A stretch of 64,000 bases of DNA from Thalassospira profundimaris (lineage in GTDB: Bacteria; Pseudomonadota; Alphaproteobacteria; Rhodospirillales; Thalassospiraceae). The translations under genes were made by a program, and so were the position numbers. The notes below the pieces were generated by a model. The model worked only from the letters and a program-made list of their open reading frames with translations. It had not been told where the DNA came from and did no database searches. The stretch's first letter is position 1; each line of letters starts with the position of its first letter. Shown one piece after another: positions 63,912 through 64,000 of the stretch. The stretch spans positions 1 through 64,000 of the forward strand of contig NZ_JPWF01000001.1 of NCBI RefSeq assembly GCF_003326675.1, in the 5' to 3' direction.

Positions 63912-64000
63912 ATGCCGCTTCGCCCTGATCTGATTGAAATCCTGCGCAATGAATGTGCGCCGATTGTCATTCTGACAGGTGCAGGCATTTCAAAAGAAAG
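63912..64000 (+). CDS. Sir2-type NAD-dependent deacetylase, N-terminal part
   Basis: The first 29 codons run to the window end. They contain the sirtuin signature IVILTGAGISKES, the start of the NAD-binding GAGxSxxSGIP motif, so this is very likely a CobB/SrtN-like NAD-dependent protein deacylase. ATG at 63912 is preferred because AAAGG lies about 9 bases upstream; ATG at 63903 overlaps that site. The gene continues beyond the window. Confidence 0.88.
   Translation, partial: MPLRPDLIEILRNECAPIVILTGAGISKE

Overview
The window is chromosomal DNA of a moderately GC-rich Gram-negative bacterium, most likely an alphaproteobacterium of the Rhodospirillales type; the gene content and order would fit Thalassospira, but that genus call is inference. 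Reasons: trpB-trpA-accD-folC in a row, a small NDUFS6-type zinc protein, dnaK-dnaJ with hrcA-grpE opposite rph-rdgB-hemW, and the block rnd-kdsD-lptC-lptA-lptB-rpoN-hpf-ptsN. There are about 60 protein genes, two tRNA genes and many intrinsic terminators. No insertion sequence, prophage or CRISPR array was seen.

Layout. 1-5.3 kb: thioesterase, small orphan protein, LysR regulator, CbiX-type chelatase, and a LysR/pirin/DoxX group. 5.4-11.6 kb: a signalling island with one membrane histidine kinase, a periplasmic partner protein and four response regulators (REC alone, REC-HDOD, REC-EAL, REC-PAS-LuxR). 11.7-13.6 kb: an outer-membrane beta-barrel gene and a Wza-like polysaccharide export gene with no synthesis genes beside them. 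13.8-20.1 kb: an orphan ThDP enzyme, an MTA/SAH nucleosidase, an unknown lipoprotein, tRNA-Arg, an atypical class III cyclase and a lipoprotein alpha/beta hydrolase. 20.2-26 kb: an orphan ABC ATPase, zinc protein and trpBA-accD-folC. 26-34.8 kb: a soluble CZB chemoreceptor, a membrane protein, polA, dapB, an aldo/keto reductase gene cut by one amber codon, and its divergent LysR regulator.

34.8-45.7 kb: dnaJ and dnaK, a DUF2244 protein, nth, lpoA divergent from rsmI-yraN, a DUF2000/AraC pair, a BON lipoprotein and a SirB1-family gene that seems to start at ATT. 45.7-51.4 kb: an AT-rich 665-bp non-coding stretch, adenosine kinase, typA and ampG. 51.5-58.6 kb: the LPS transport/rpoN/PTS-Ntr block on the minus strand. 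58.8-64 kb: tRNA-Leu, hemW-rdgB-rph on the minus strand, hrcA-grpE on the plus strand and the start of a Sir2 deacetylase.

Most of the window is housekeeping. The part most likely to hold something new is 5.4-13.6 kb, where one kinase could feed four REC outputs, including one c-di-GMP-related and one transcriptional, next to polysaccharide export genes. Other second looks are the cyclase with substituted catalytic positions, the putative ATT start, the amber-interrupted reductase and the AT-rich gap with inverted repeats.
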